From contig CM040125.1 in NCBI GenBank assembly GCA_022559845.1, positions 329,661,829 through 329,725,828 of the forward strand: a stretch of DNA of 64,000 nt, given 5' to 3'. Made by a program: the position numbers and the translations under genes. The DNA comes from Amorphophallus konjac. Lineage: Eukaryota; Streptophyta; Magnoliopsida; Alismatales; Araceae. Position 1 is the stretch's first letter; the number at the start of each line of letters is the position of its first letter. Positions 44,411 through 55,164 of the stretch are shown here, one piece after another. The notes beneath the pieces were generated by a model. It had not been told where the DNA came from. It made no database searches and saw nothing but the letters and a program-made list of their open reading frames with translations.

Positions 44411-47142
44411 AATCCCCTGGGGTGGGGAGAGCTCGACCCTGTCGAGTATGGGTCTGCCTGGCTATCGTACTGCTCCATCATGTCGGGATCCAAGCATATC
44501 AAATCCTCCCGACTCACCCATGTATCCTCGATCGGGGGACAGCTCTTCCACCTAACCAGATAGCGCTGATACACCCTGTGCCTCGTAATGATACTCTGCT
44601 CATCCAGTATTGCCTCTACCTGCTCTCGTCGGTCTCTCAAGCTAGAAAGTGGAGTCCCTCCGGGAGTGTCTCTCATAAGGGGGGGTAAAGGCTCAAGCTC
44701 CTCACTGGGTTCCACCGCGGGACCTTTGTGGGGTACCAGGTCCGCCACACTGAAGGTAGGGTGCACCCCATAACTTTCCGGTAGGTCAAGCTCATAAGCA
44801 TTGCTGCCAAGTCGTCGTAGAACTCGAAAGGGTCCCGAACCCCGTGCCCTCAACTTGGAGGCAGGTCCCGGAAGGAGCTGCTCCGTCCTCACCATCACCG
44901 AGTCTCCCACTTGGAACTCGTAGTGGCGCCGATGAGCATCTGCCCGCCTTTTATAAGTCTCATTGATCCTTCCTATATGCTTGCGAGAATGCGTATGCCA
45001 AGGTGGACCTGGGCAGCCAAATGTAGACCGATCACACTTTGATGCTATGAAGACTGTGGTAGTCTTAGGAGGGCCGGGACATCCATAGATGAACCTTTTA
45101 TGCATGGGTGTGATAAATGTCGGGGGACCCGGACATCCATGTATGCTCCTATCATGCTTAAGACTCATGATGAATGAAGGTGGGCCAATACATCTGAATA
45201 TGGTCCACTTATGCTGCCTACTTGACATGTGGGTGATGTGGATGAATGTACCCGACTTATAAATCATGTCAAATGGTGTGGTAGGCCTGGACACATGCAT
45301 GTTTATCCCAAAGGTGACTTCCATGTGCATAGATGTGGGATGTCTTTTGAACGTCCACGTGAATGGGTCGAAGGGATCTACGAACGTGGTTATGGGGTGG
45401 GGCACTTCATCAATCCCAAGGTGTTTGTTGCCTAAGGTCAAGGCTCTCATGTTGTAACCCGATTCTAGGAAGGGAGGAGTTTGGGTCGACATGGGCGATG
45501 TGGGTAAGGTGAGGTGGGTGGTGAATAGGGAAAGTGGGTCACATGGAGATTTAGGCTCCCATAGAAAAGGGTCAAAGGGATTATGGTAAGAGTCACCTAG
45601 GTAGGGGTACTCCATGTTCTCAAGGTCCTCAAATGGCGAATCATCTCTCTCTAAGATAATTGGGCCAAGGTTGCTAATGGGTTGGCCAATCAAAGTACTT
45701 GGGATCTCAATGGTTGGGGAGTAGACTAGGATGGGTTCCTCCTCCATGGGAAGAAGGAGTATGATCTCACTTGTAAATTGGCCATTGGTGTAGATGGAAG
45801 TGATGGAGCCAATGGTGGGGTAAGCTAGGCTAATGGTGCTAGACTCTGATGGCCTCATGGCTAGCATATCGGTCAAGTGGACTTGCCAATGTAGGTAGGC
45901 CACTAAGTCTCCCAAATCTTCTACACAATAGGAGGTTTGATAAGTGACATGAGGCTGAGTGGGAATGAGTTGGGATTGATGTCCCATGAGTAGGTGGCTT
46001 GGTTGTAAACTAGGAATGGTGAGGCCTCGCTTGAGCCATAGGAATATGGACTTATCTATGGTGATGGTGTCATGGGGAAGGGTGTATAGCTCTTGAGGAA
46101 CTAGGTTAGGAGGCGTGGGTGAGTTGTACGGCCCTTGGATTTCCTTGATTTTGGGAGGTGGATCCGAATTGGTATCCCTCTCCACTTGGGTAGGTGTGTG
46201 GGTTGCAACTCCTAAGGACAATGGGGTAGGAAGGTCTATGGTGGGTGGGTTGGTGTTAATCGAGGCATGGCGCACTCGAGGAGGTGAGCAAGGTCGGACA
46301 TGGGTTGGACTTGGGAGTGGAAGTAGTGGAGGCCTAATTTGGGGTAAGATTGGTGTAGGAAGCGGGAGGTGGGTTGGGTGAGGGGTTTTGGGTTTTGGGG
46401 TGGTGGCCATTATGAGCCTTGGTGGAGGGGTGGACATGGTGTCCACATGGTTTTTAATGGTGAGGGTTGGATGAGTGGTGGTCACCATGGAGGGAATTGG
46501 GTTGGTTAGGGGTCTCTTGCCCTTGGGATCACTTGGGGTGGAAGTGGGGGCTAAAGGGGCTTGACTAGTGTAGGTTAGGGAAGGGGGTTTTGGTTGGGAT
46601 GTGGGGGACCTCATGGGGTTAGGTGGGGAGGTGGAGGTCTTAGGTACTTGGGTTTTAGTGATAAGGGTTTGGACGGGTGGGGTGGGAGGAGTGGGAGTGC
46701 TCCTTGGGTTTTGGTGATCCGAGTGGGAAGGGGACACATACCTAGCCCTTAGTTGATCCTTCATGTCCTCCCATGTGGTGAGGGGAGCTTCCCGTCTAAT
46801 TATCCTTAAGCCCTCAATTTTACACCAATGAGTTTGAGCCCTTTTGGTTAGTTGTATTTTGGCAACCCATGCCTTTTCATCCTCAGAAATATGATACCAA
46901 TTGAAGTATTGGTCCATTGTAGCTTCCCAATCTAAATATTTGCTAGGAGAGGTCCCATCAAAGGTGGGAAGTGGGAAAGGGGTCATCCTATCGTCCGTCC
47001 TTAGGGCGGGCCTATTTTTTCCAAGTTGGTTGAGTCGGCCCGATATGTTATCAAGCCGCTCATTGGCATAGGTCAAGGCTTTCATGAAGTAGTTGAAGTC
47101 ATGAGTGTTAGTGGTAGGCATCCCTTGGGGTTTTGGATTCAT
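44347..47142 (-). CDS. Element D polyprotein: Gag, unknown block, GCPGPP repeats, integrase C-terminus, chromodomain
   Basis: An intact 931-codon ORF starts at ATG 47142. Approximate residues: 15-150, a Retrotrans_gag-like domain (FMKALTYANERLDNISGRLN, KYLDWEATMDQYFNWYHISE, WEDMKDQLRARYVSP); 150-340, a Pro/Thr-rich linker; 350-560, an unrecognised block (GSITSIYTNGQFTSEIILLL, with NPFDPFLWEP after it); 635-715, four Cys repeats (RSIHGCPGPP, RFIYGCPGPP, RSTFGCPGPP and a divergent first copy); 718-800, an integrase C-terminal domain (HYEFQVGDSVMV, GPFRVLRRLGSNAYELDLP, HPTFSVADL); 840-890, a chromodomain (YQRYLVRWKSCP, EDTWVSREDL, LDPDMMEQY). The last 21 residues are encoded within the 3' LTR. 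No CCHC knuckle, DTG/DSG protease, YxDD or DDE motif is present. Gag would build particles and the tail could steer chromatin targeting, with enzymes in trans (inference). Confidence 0.9.
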   Translation of the reverse strand: MNPKPQGMPTTNTHDFNYFMKALTYANERLDNISGRLNQLGKNRPALRTDDRMTPFPLPTFDGTSPSKYLDWEATMDQYFNWYHISEDEKAWVAKIQLTKRAQTHWCKIEGLRIIRREAPLTTWEDMKDQLRARYVSPSHSDHQNPRSTPTPPTPPVQTLITKTQVPKTSTSPPNPMRSPTSQPKPPSLTYTSQAPLAPTSTPSDPKGKRPLTNPIPSMVTTTHPTLTIKNHVDTMSTPPPRLIMATTPKPKTPHPTHLPLPTPILPQIRPPLLPLPSPTHVRPCSPPRVRHASINTNPPTIDLPTPLSLGVATHTPTQVERDTNSDPPPKIKEIQGPYNSPTPPNLVPQELYTLPHDTITIDKSIFLWLKRGLTIPSLQPSHLLMGHQSQLIPTQPHVTYQTSYCVEDLGDLVAYLHWQVHLTDMLAMRPSESSTISLAYPTIGSITSIYTNGQFTSEIILLLPMEEEPILVYSPTIEIPSTLIGQPISNLGPIILERDDSPFEDLENMEYPYLGDSYHNPFDPFLWEPKSPCDPLSLFTTHLTLPTSPMSTQTPPFLESGYNMRALTLGNKHLGIDEVPHPITTFVDPFDPFTWTFKRHPTSMHMEVTFGINMHVSRPTTPFDMIYKSGTFIHITHMSSRQHKWTIFRCIGPPSFIMSLKHDRSIHGCPGPPTFITPMHKRFIYGCPGPPKTTTVFIASKCDRSTFGCPGPPWHTHSRKHIGRINETYKRRADAHRRHYEFQVGDSVMVRTEQLLPGPASKLRARGSGPFRVLRRLGSNAYELDLPESYGVHPTFSVADLVPHKGPAVEPSEELEPLPPLMRDTPGGTPLSSLRDRREQVEAILDEQSIITRHRVYQRYLVRWKSCPPIEDTWVSREDLICLDPDMMEQYDSQADPYSTGSSSPHPRGFDEGISRHPSSFDRLHTLDID

Positions 47143-47307
47143 TGTGGGATTGGAAGATGTAGTATTGGGTTAAAAGCGAGTACCACTATGAGTGGTCATG
47201 CAAGGTTGGGTGGGCTATGCAAGGGTGTGCGGATGCACCTATGAAAGACTTAGTGTGACCCAAGACTAGACTTGTAAGGACAAGCCTATGATCGCTCTGA
47301 TACCACT
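47143..47307 (-). other. Element D leader and primer-binding site
   Basis: In element orientation the 5' LTR end (CATCA at 47308) is followed by ag and tggtatcagagcgatc (47305 down to 47290), matching the initiator Met-tRNA complement. About 150 bp of leader without a gene then lead to the ATG at 47142. Confidence 0.9.
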
Positions 47308-49476
47308 TGATGTGGCACAGCCCAAAGACTACTAAATATGATAAGGTGACCCTAGGACTTAGACCCGCAAGCATACAAGCGCTCAATGATTCTCACAACG
47401 ACGATTTCTGCTCACTCGGTTCACACGTTCACCCGGTGGGTCCGGGAGATGATGGTGAGGGTCCGAGGCGGGACCCAATTGTCCTAATGGACTTACAATG
47501 CTAAGGCTGACCTCCAATGGGCCTGGGAGTCCCAACTTTGTGGGTGGCTGGCCCGCAAGGCGGGGTGTGGGGTGGCACTCACTCACGGGCCGCGATGGGC
47601 ACGATATTGCTTAAAATGAATTCCGAGCACTCTCTTACCGTCCGACGGGCATTCAAGGCAATACTACATTTGCAGAAATGAAGCTACAAGGGTGTGATCA
47701 GAAGCTCACCTGATCGGTGTGAAGACACCGATCCCGTTCGGAGACGAGGGCGCGCCGGGAGGCGAGGGTATACACCCGATCGCCGCGGCGATGGAGCTTG
47801 ACCTGAAAATGTGAAGAGGTACAGCACTACGCCCCTTGCAAGGGGGGGATCTTGGGGTGGGGGTTAAATTATTACAACCAAAAATTACCTCCACGCAGGG
47901 AGGGGCCTTCAGCCGGCCAAGCGAGGAGGGGAACGAGCGAGATAGAGTCGACTTTCCGAGCTTTGCCGATTCTGCCTAGCTTCTGTAATTCTGGACAGAG
48001 GGCCGATGTCGATGCTGCCAATAATTCCACCGAGCTTGGAATCTGATGAAAGTTGCGCCAAAAGCTTGCTAACCGGAGAGGGGTGCGGCTTGAATTTTTG
48101 GACGACGTTCTGATCTAGGGGCTGACTGCTCCAGCGACTGGAAGATGGATGCAGCTCTGGTCTCTGGCCGAGCTTAGTCTGAAACATCAGGTTGCAGAAG
48201 CTGCCACGATCGCTCCTGAGCTCCAATTTTAGGACCGCTAGACTCGTTGGAATCGTGGACGAGTCTGCTTTGCAGAAAAATAAACGGGGAAGTCTTCTGA
48301 TGTTGGAGATGAGCTGGGTGTCCAGAGAAGTGGACGGTGGTCGGTGCAGACTGTGAGGAGGCAGACCGGCGTGGGTGTGGTAGAAAATTGGTATCTCTGG
48401 TTGTCGGATGCCGAACGGGGTTCCGCCTTCTGTTCCTGGACGCTGACAGGGGGAGGGAGAACTTTGTAGAAGACCTCGAAGACTGGTTCCTTCAAGGTTC
48501 GTCGTGGGAGAGTCTTCTCTGCCGCTCTGGCTCCTGGTCTGAGAGGTTCTGCGCAGTCGGGGAAGAACAGCCTTCACGGATGGCCACGAACTCGGAATGG
48601 AGTGATTCCACCTCTCCTGCGAAGAGCACAGGGAGGCCTTTCCAGAAAGGTAGGCCACGCCACCAGAAGAACCAGGATGCAGTCGTGGACGTCGCTGCAA
48701 CAGAGTACTAAACTGCAGGTTGGCCTGCACACAAAGCTGGAGTGGAGAAGAGAGGAGGGGGTGAACTTGGCTTGAGGGGAGAGGAGGGGTGCGACCTAGG
48801 GAGCAAGGAGGGAAGGGGAGATTCGAATTTGGGCTTTGGAATGAGTTAATTCAGCCTTGGGAAGGTGGAGATATGCTTAGGGAAGTGAAAGGGGTAGGTG
48901 GTGGTTGGAGGGTGGGGTTTTGAGTGGTGGAACTTCCTTGGGACTAGGTGAGGATTAAAGAGGGGTTGTGGGAAGTTGTGGGGAGTTAATGGAGGTAGGT
49001 GGGGGTTGGAAGTGGTTGAGAGGGGGAGGAGAGAGAGTGAATTTCGAAATTTAGAGAGAGGAGGAGAGAGAATGAAGAGATAATGAGAGAGAGAGATATA
49101 TTGAGAGAGTTTGAAAGGGTTTTCTTCAATATTCATCAAAAGTTGAATACAAGAGGAGAGATGGGGCCTATATATAGGCAACCATTCTTTACATGACCAA
49201 AATACCCTTGACAATAAGATAAAAGGCCGACCATATTCTAGACTCAATCCTATGGGCCCATAACTAAAGTAATAAGGCCCAATTAAACATAACAAGGGAA
49301 ATGGACTAAAACCATATGACTCAATAAAGGAAAATACATAAGATAGGACTCAATAAAAAGAAAATACATAAAATGAAACTTGGGAAATGAAGATAACAAG
49401 TGTAGACCATGATCAATCTATATCAAGAGTGTGCAGGTGATCAAAGCTAGAGGGGTGTCGGGAGATGCCCTCATCA
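47308..49476 (-). repeat. Element D 5' LTR
   Basis: It is 2169 bp, collinear base for base with 42242-44410 apart from scattered substitutions. The minus-strand TATA box is at 49169-49176. It would drive transcription of the 931-codon ORF. Confidence 0.95.
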
Positions 49477-49481
49477 CTTCT

Positions 49482-49868
49482 CTTTGCTAGTTTTCTTTTG
49501 CTTAAATAGTATTGCATCTTAGTGCCGTCGGCGGTGAGAGAGTGCTCGCTCCCAAATTGTCATCAAATTGAGCAACCACCGCGAAGCGAGGCGAGAGCAA
49601 CCCCTTACATCCCATGCCCTTGGTGTGCTGGCCGCCCACGAAATTGGGTATCCTAGGCCCTTAGGGGTCCATCCTAAGCTAGCCTTACCCCGGAACGTCA
49701 AGGTCCACCTCGGACCCTTCCCACCATCACTGGTTTGCCTACGAGCAACCGTGAGCGCTACTTGAGTGAGCTCGCCCGAGTGAGTCCGCCGTCAAAGTTG
49801 CGTGCTTGCAAGTGTAGGTTGAAGGGCATCGGTCGAGTGGCTGCCACCCCCAAGGTGGTGTCACATCA
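49482..49868 (+). repeat. Element E left LTR, 3' part
   Basis: It resumes the E LTR after element D and its TSD (ctttgctagttttcttttgc) and ends GTGTCACATCA. It aligns with 54164-54550. Confidence 0.92.
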
Positions 49869-49870
49869 AG

Positions 49871-49884
49871 TGGTATCAGAGCAA
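49871..49884 (+). other. Element E primer-binding site (initiator Met-tRNA)
   Basis: tggtatcagagcaa begins two bases after the LTR end, with the same spacing as in D. Confidence 0.88.
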
Positions 49885-50046
49885 GTTCTCAACTTGTCTC
49901 TACAAGTTTGTCCTAGGGCGCGCATATTCATTTTGAGTCTCCTAGTTCATCGCTCTTGTCCACTAGCTTGGCCGCCTCATACTAACCTTACCCATCGACC
50001 CTCTCCATTAGTCAAAACCCCCACGAGAAACCCACCACCAACACAC

Positions 50047-52770
50047 ATGGCCTCCACAGTTGTGTCAACTACCTAATGGGAGCCTTGGCCTATGCCAAGG
50101 AGCGGCTTGATAGCCTATCGTGTCGACTCAACCAACTAGGAGACAATAGGCCCGCCCCAAGGGCGGACGATAGAAGGACATCTCTCCCACATCCCACCTT
50201 TGATGGAACTCATCCTAATGACTATTTAGATTGGGAGGCTTCAATGGACCATTACTTCGAGTGGAATCCCATGTCCGAGGATAGGAAGGTTCGATTTGCC
50301 AAAATGCAACTAACCAAAAGGGCTCAAACCCATTAGTTGAAAATTGAAGGCTTAAGGATAATTAAAAGGGAAGCTCCCCTCACCACATGGGGAGACATGA
50401 AGGATCAACTTGGGGATAGATATGTATCCCCCTTCTACCCGGGTCACCATAGCCCAAGGAGCACATCAACTCCTCCATCCCCACCCGGCCAACCCAAGAC
50501 CCCAATGACCCAATCCCCACCGCCTCCCACCTCTCCTACCCCGGCCACTACATCTACACCCTACCTCTAAGTCCTCACCACAACCATAGCTCCACAAGCC
50601 CAAGTGGACTCCGTGTCCACCCCTCCACCTAGGCCCATGACAGCCACCACCCCCAAACCCAAAATCCCTCACCAAACCCATACCCCACAAGCCCCCTTGG
50701 GCCCCACCACTACCCCTCCATCGCCCCCATAAGAGAGACACCTCCCAAAACCAATCAAACCAAACATCCTCACCCAACCCACATTCCACTTCCAACCCCA
50801 ATCCTACCCTAACCTAGGCCTCCACTACTTCCACTCCCAACCCCAACCCAAGTCTGACCTCTCAAACCACCTCGGGTGCGCTCTGCACTAGCTGTCATCA
50901 AACCACCCACGATAGATCCTCCTACCCCATTGGCATTAGAAAAAGTGGCCCACACACTCTACCACGTGGGGACAAATGCCCCTCCAGACCCTATCCCCAC
51001 CATGAAGATCACCCATGTCCAAGTTGAAGGAGAAGCCTCACACGGTTGTCTCCCCCCTACACCACCATCTCTAGATGGGGCCAAGCTCATCTTAGGGGAA
51101 CCCCTTGTTAATTAGTTAAGGGAAAGCCCAATTAGAGAGATTACGTCCCATGTTTGTCCTCCTATGGAGCAAAACCTCCCTATAGTGCCCTTCTCCTATC
51201 GCACCACAATCCAATCATCCTACTAAGTGGAGATTTTAGAGGATCTTTTTAAGGGCTTAGCATGGCAAATGGAGTTGACTGGCATGTTGACCACCGTGGT
51301 CGACCGACCTAGGAGCCTTGACCTCCAACACCTATGTGTCGGGTCTATCACCACGGTTTACATTGTGGGTTACTACACTAGCGACCTCCTTCTATTCCTC
51401 CCTACACCCGATGAGCCCGATGCTATCCACAAATTGGAGTTGCTTATCTCGGGTAGAACGTCAAGCCCTCCATTCATGGCTGACCATCCCACCCAAATCA
51501 CCAGCCCAATTATCCTGATGGAGGAGGATGCCTCATCATCTTTTGAGGATCTTGAGGACTTAGAGTGCCTCTCTCTAGGAAACTCATTCCATGATCCCTT
51601 CGACCCCATTCTATGGGAGCCTAGATACCCAAGTGGCCCACCCGCCTTCTTCACCACCCACTACTTCCTACCCCCTCCCACAATGTTTGACCAAACCCAC
51701 CTCTTCCTAGACACCGACCACATAAGGGAAGACATAACCATGGAAGACCTACACCTTGGGAATAAGGAAGTGCCCCACTCCATGATACACACCTTCTTTG
51801 ACCCCTTCGATCCTTATGAGTGGGAGCTCAAGGACCACCCCATACCCACACACTTGGCCGTCACCTTTGGGACAAAAGTGCACCTATCTTTGTATATCAC
51901 ATCATCCGACATAGGTCACAAGTCCGGTCATCTCATACATGTCACACACACTTTAGGCCCAATGCATGACTGGCTCACATTTGGATGTGCTGGCCCTCCC
52001 TCATTCATCATTGGTCTTACGCATGAAAGGAGAATACATGGATGTATGGTCCCCCGACATTTGCCACACCCATGCATGATAGGTTCACCTATGGATGCCC
52101 CGGCCTGCCTAAGTCCGTCAAAGTCTTCATGGCATCAAAGAATGATCGGTCTACATTTGGATGCCCTGGTCCACCTCTGCACACCATACTTTTCACATTC
52201 ACACCACATCCTAGTGCATGGCATACGCATTCACGCAAGCATCTAGCAACGAGCGGTGAGGATCACAAAGATCGGGCAATAGCTCGTAAGCGCCACTTGG
52301 GATTCTAAGTAGGCAACTTGGTGATGGTGACATTGGAGTGGCTCTACCCTAGCGTCACCTCTGAATCTAGGGCACAAGGACTTGGACCTTCCCGAGTTCT
52401 AAGTGGCTTTGGCAACCCGGCTTATGGGTTGGACTTTCCGATGGATTTTGGGATTCATCCCACTTCCCACGTGGCGAATCCGGCACCCTATAAGGGCACC
52501 GCGGTGGAACCTAGTGAGTGCCTCGAGCCTCTACCTTCCTTTGATAGAGATACCCGCGGAGTGCCACCATAAATCAGCTTGAGAGCTCGACGTGAGCACA
52601 TGGAGGCAATACTAGGCAAGCAGGGTACCATCGCCGGCAAGAGAGTGTGCATGAGCTACCTTGAGAGGCTGAAGAGCCGTCCCCCGGCTAAGGATGCAGG
52701 GTTGAGTCAGGAGATCGTGGTTCGCCTGGAGCTGCTTGGATGTACCACTTCCCCGGTGGACCCGTACTAG
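50047..52770 (+). pseudogene. Element E polyprotein: Gag to chromodomain, decayed
   Basis: It is collinear with the D protein. The frame changes near 50072; from 50076 the Gag domain reads AYAKERLDSLSCRLNQLG and DYLDWEASMDHYFEWNPMSE, and TAG at 50334 stands where D has Trp. A Pro-rich linker with stops follows. From 51227 (another frame) come the conserved block (VGSITTVYIVGYYTSDLLLF), NSFHDPFDPILWEP and the first GCAGPP repeat. A frameshift near 52045 leads to GCPGLP and GCPGPP repeats, the integrase C-terminus (SRVLSGFGNPAYGLDFP, 52318-52572) and a worn chromodomain (52579-52770). At least four stops and three frameshifts make it a pseudogene. That the same unusual domain order occurs in a second family shows the D architecture is not a one-off deletion. 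Confidence 0.88.
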
Positions 52771-52801
52771 ACAGGGTCAAGTTCTCCCCACCCCGGGGGT
52801 A

Positions 52802-53207
52802 TGATGGGGGCATCCCTTGCCCCTCCACATTTTCAAGGCTCGGATTGATCATCGACATGCGCCATTGTGTTCGTCATGTGTTTCTGAGTCTAGTCATGTA
52901 ATTTTTATGTTTTATTTGAGTCATAAACTGTGTAATTTTCCCTTATTTGAGTCATGTACCTAAGTTAGTGAGTCATTTAACTAAGTTCTCTGTCATATGG
53001 TTGATTAGGTTGGTTATTGGGCCCAATGCAATGGGCTAGGCCTAGGGGGGGGCCTCCCGGGTCTGTCTGGTCATTGTGTCAATTGTCTAGTATGATCATG
53101 TGAAAAGTCTTGTGCCTATAAATACCCCCCTCCCCTCTCTCATTTGTAACCTTTGATGATCAATATAATAGATAATTCATTTGTGGAGTTTTCTTCTCTC
53201 TCTCTTG

Positions 53208-53255
<48 letters not shown>

Positions 53256-54550
53256 GGGGCTGCGCCCCGCCCCTCTCTCTCCCCTCTCCCACCTACTTTC
53301 TAACTCCCCTCCCCTCATTCAAGAGCCACCCCAACTACCTACAACCCCTCTTAACTCTATCCCAACCCCAAAGTAGCCTCCACCTTCCCCACTGAGGGCA
53401 TCTTCTGTAAGTCCCCTGCTATCTCAAAGAAGCAGAACAATTTTTAGAGCTCGGAGTCAAGAATTCCCGTTTTTCTCCCCGAGGTGCGCAAGGTCAGCTC
53501 CCCAGAACTTGGTCCGACCTCCTTCAACTGATCCAGTCATCGCGGTCAGCTCCGACCTCCAACGATGGTCCCGTTGGTCCTGGATCGAAGAGGACTCGTC
53601 CACGATTGCATTGGTTTTGATCCCGCATTATTTGGACCCAGGGAGTGTTCGTGGCACCCTTGCCTTCCCGCAGCAGCAATATGGGAACAACCAGAACCAG
53701 GGTAGATCAGTCCTGTTCTAGACCTTGCCCCAGCCAGCGACGTCATCAAGAATGTCTCCAAAAATTCAGACATCCTCCTGGGTCAACTCAAGAAGTTTCG
53801 ACACCAGTCTCAACCTTTCTTGAGCTCGGCAGAGCCTGTGGCGGCGCCGTAATCGACTACCAATCAGGCTATTCCTGAAGCTGGCAGAACCGGCGGAGCT
53901 CGATAATTTGATTTCAAACTTAGCTCCCCCACCCCGCCTGGCTGGCTTACAGCCCCTCCCTGCATGGAGGTAGTGTTTGGTTGTAATTGAACTTCCCCAC
54001 CCCTAGTCCAACCCCTCTGCGAGGGAGTAGTGCATGTACTAGCAGGTCTTCGGCCGAAGCGTCATCGACGCGGCGTGCGGGTAGCCCACGCTTCCCCGCT
54101 CACCCTCTTCTTCGGTGGGCGTTAGCGTCTTCACACTGACCCGGTGAGCTACTGAACACTTCTCTTTGCTGGTTTCCTTTGCTTAATTAGTATTACATCT
54201 TAGTGTCGTCGGTGGTGAGAGAGTGTCGGGTCCCAAATTGTCATCAAATTGAGTGACCACAGCGGAGCGAGGCGAGAGCAACCCCTTACATCCCAAGCCC
54301 TTGGCGTGCTGGCCGCCTGCGGAATTGGGCATCCCAGGCCCTTAGGGGTCCATCCTAAGCTAGCCTTACCCCGGAACGTCAAGGTCCCACCTCGGACCCT
54401 TCCCACCATCATTGGTTTGCCTACGAGCAACCGTGAGCGCTACGTGAGTGAGCTTGCCCGAGTGAGTCTGTCGTCAAAGTTGCATGCTTGCGAGTGTAGG
54501 TCCAAGGGCATCGGTCGAGTGGCTGCCACCCCCAAGGTGGTGTCACATCA
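52802..54550 (+). repeat. Element E right LTR
   Basis: It is 1749 bp, with a TATA box (tataaat) at 53117-53123 and a (CT)n run of about 20 units (53213-53252) against 11 in the left LTR. It lacks about 650 bp present in the left LTR, with the deletion junction near 53395 (left LTR about 40820-41465). It is preceded by ctccccaccccgggggta, which contains the short polypurine tract. Confidence 0.92.
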
Positions 54551-54555
54551 TCTTG

Positions 54556-55164
54556 TGTCTTGGAGTAGATGAGAATGTCTTCTATAAAGATGACCACTAA
54601 TTGGTCAAGATATGGTCTGAAGACGTTGTTCATTAACTACATGAAAGCTGCAGGGGCGTTGGTTAACCCAAATGGCATGACAACAAATTCATAGTGTCCA
54701 TATCTGTCTTGGAATGCAGTCTTGTGGATGTCTTCATCTTTGATCCTCAGTTGATGATAACCAGACCTTATGTCTATCTTTGAGAAATATTGTGCTCCAG
54801 AGATTTGGTCGAACAACTCATCAATACGCGGCAATGGATAGTTGTACTTGATCGTTATGTGATTCAATTACCAGTAGTCGATGCATAACTTGAGGGATCC
54901 ATCCTTCTTTCTTACAAAGAGAATAGGTGCACCCCAAGGGGATGTGCTTGGCCTGATAAATCCCTTCTCCATTAATTCTTGTAGTTGCTTCTTCAATTCT
55001 TTGAGTTATGTAGGGGACATCCTATAAGGAGCTTTGGAAACAGGTGATGCTCCTGGAATTAATTCGATAGAAAAGTTTACTTCCCTCGCGGTCGGTAAAC
55101 CAGGTAGTTCATAAGGAAAGACATCAGAAAATTCTTTTACAGCGGGAATTTCCCCAAGAATGAG
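54556..55164 (-). pseudogene. Element G reverse transcriptase, N-terminal and palm region (broken)
   Basis: Minus-strand motifs are [66 protein letters not shown] and the active-site region [15 protein letters not shown]. The usual Y/F-x-D-D reads FIED, so the first catalytic Asp is Glu. Stops occur at about 54868 and 54634. The gene continues across element E at 40249. Confidence 0.92.

Larger units (their letters stand above)
42242..49476 (-). mobile_element. Element D: young non-autonomous gag-chromodomain LTR retrotransposon, minus strand
   Basis: It is inserted in the left LTR of E with perfect TSDs cttct (42237-42241 and 49477-49481). Both LTRs are exactly 2169 bp and differ at about 25 positions by eye (roughly 1.2 percent). 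On the minus strand the order is 5' LTR (49476-47308), Met-tRNA PBS, one 931-codon ORF, short polypurine tract, 3' LTR (44410-42242). It lacks protease, RT, RNase H and the catalytic integrase core, yet keeps Gag, integrase C-terminus and chromodomain. Confidence 0.95.
40250..54550 (+). mobile_element. Element E: degenerate gag-chromodomain retrotransposon, plus strand, split by D
   Basis: It is bounded by perfect TSDs tcttg (40245-40249 and 54551-54555) inside the RT gene of G. LTR ends are TGATGGGGGCATC...GTGTCACATCA. The internal region after removal of D (49869-52801, about 2.9 kb) has a PBS and a decayed copy of the D-type polyprotein, with no protease, RT, RNase H or integrase core. It is related to D but older: the ORF has stops and frameshifts and its LTRs differ by large indels. 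Confidence 0.92.
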
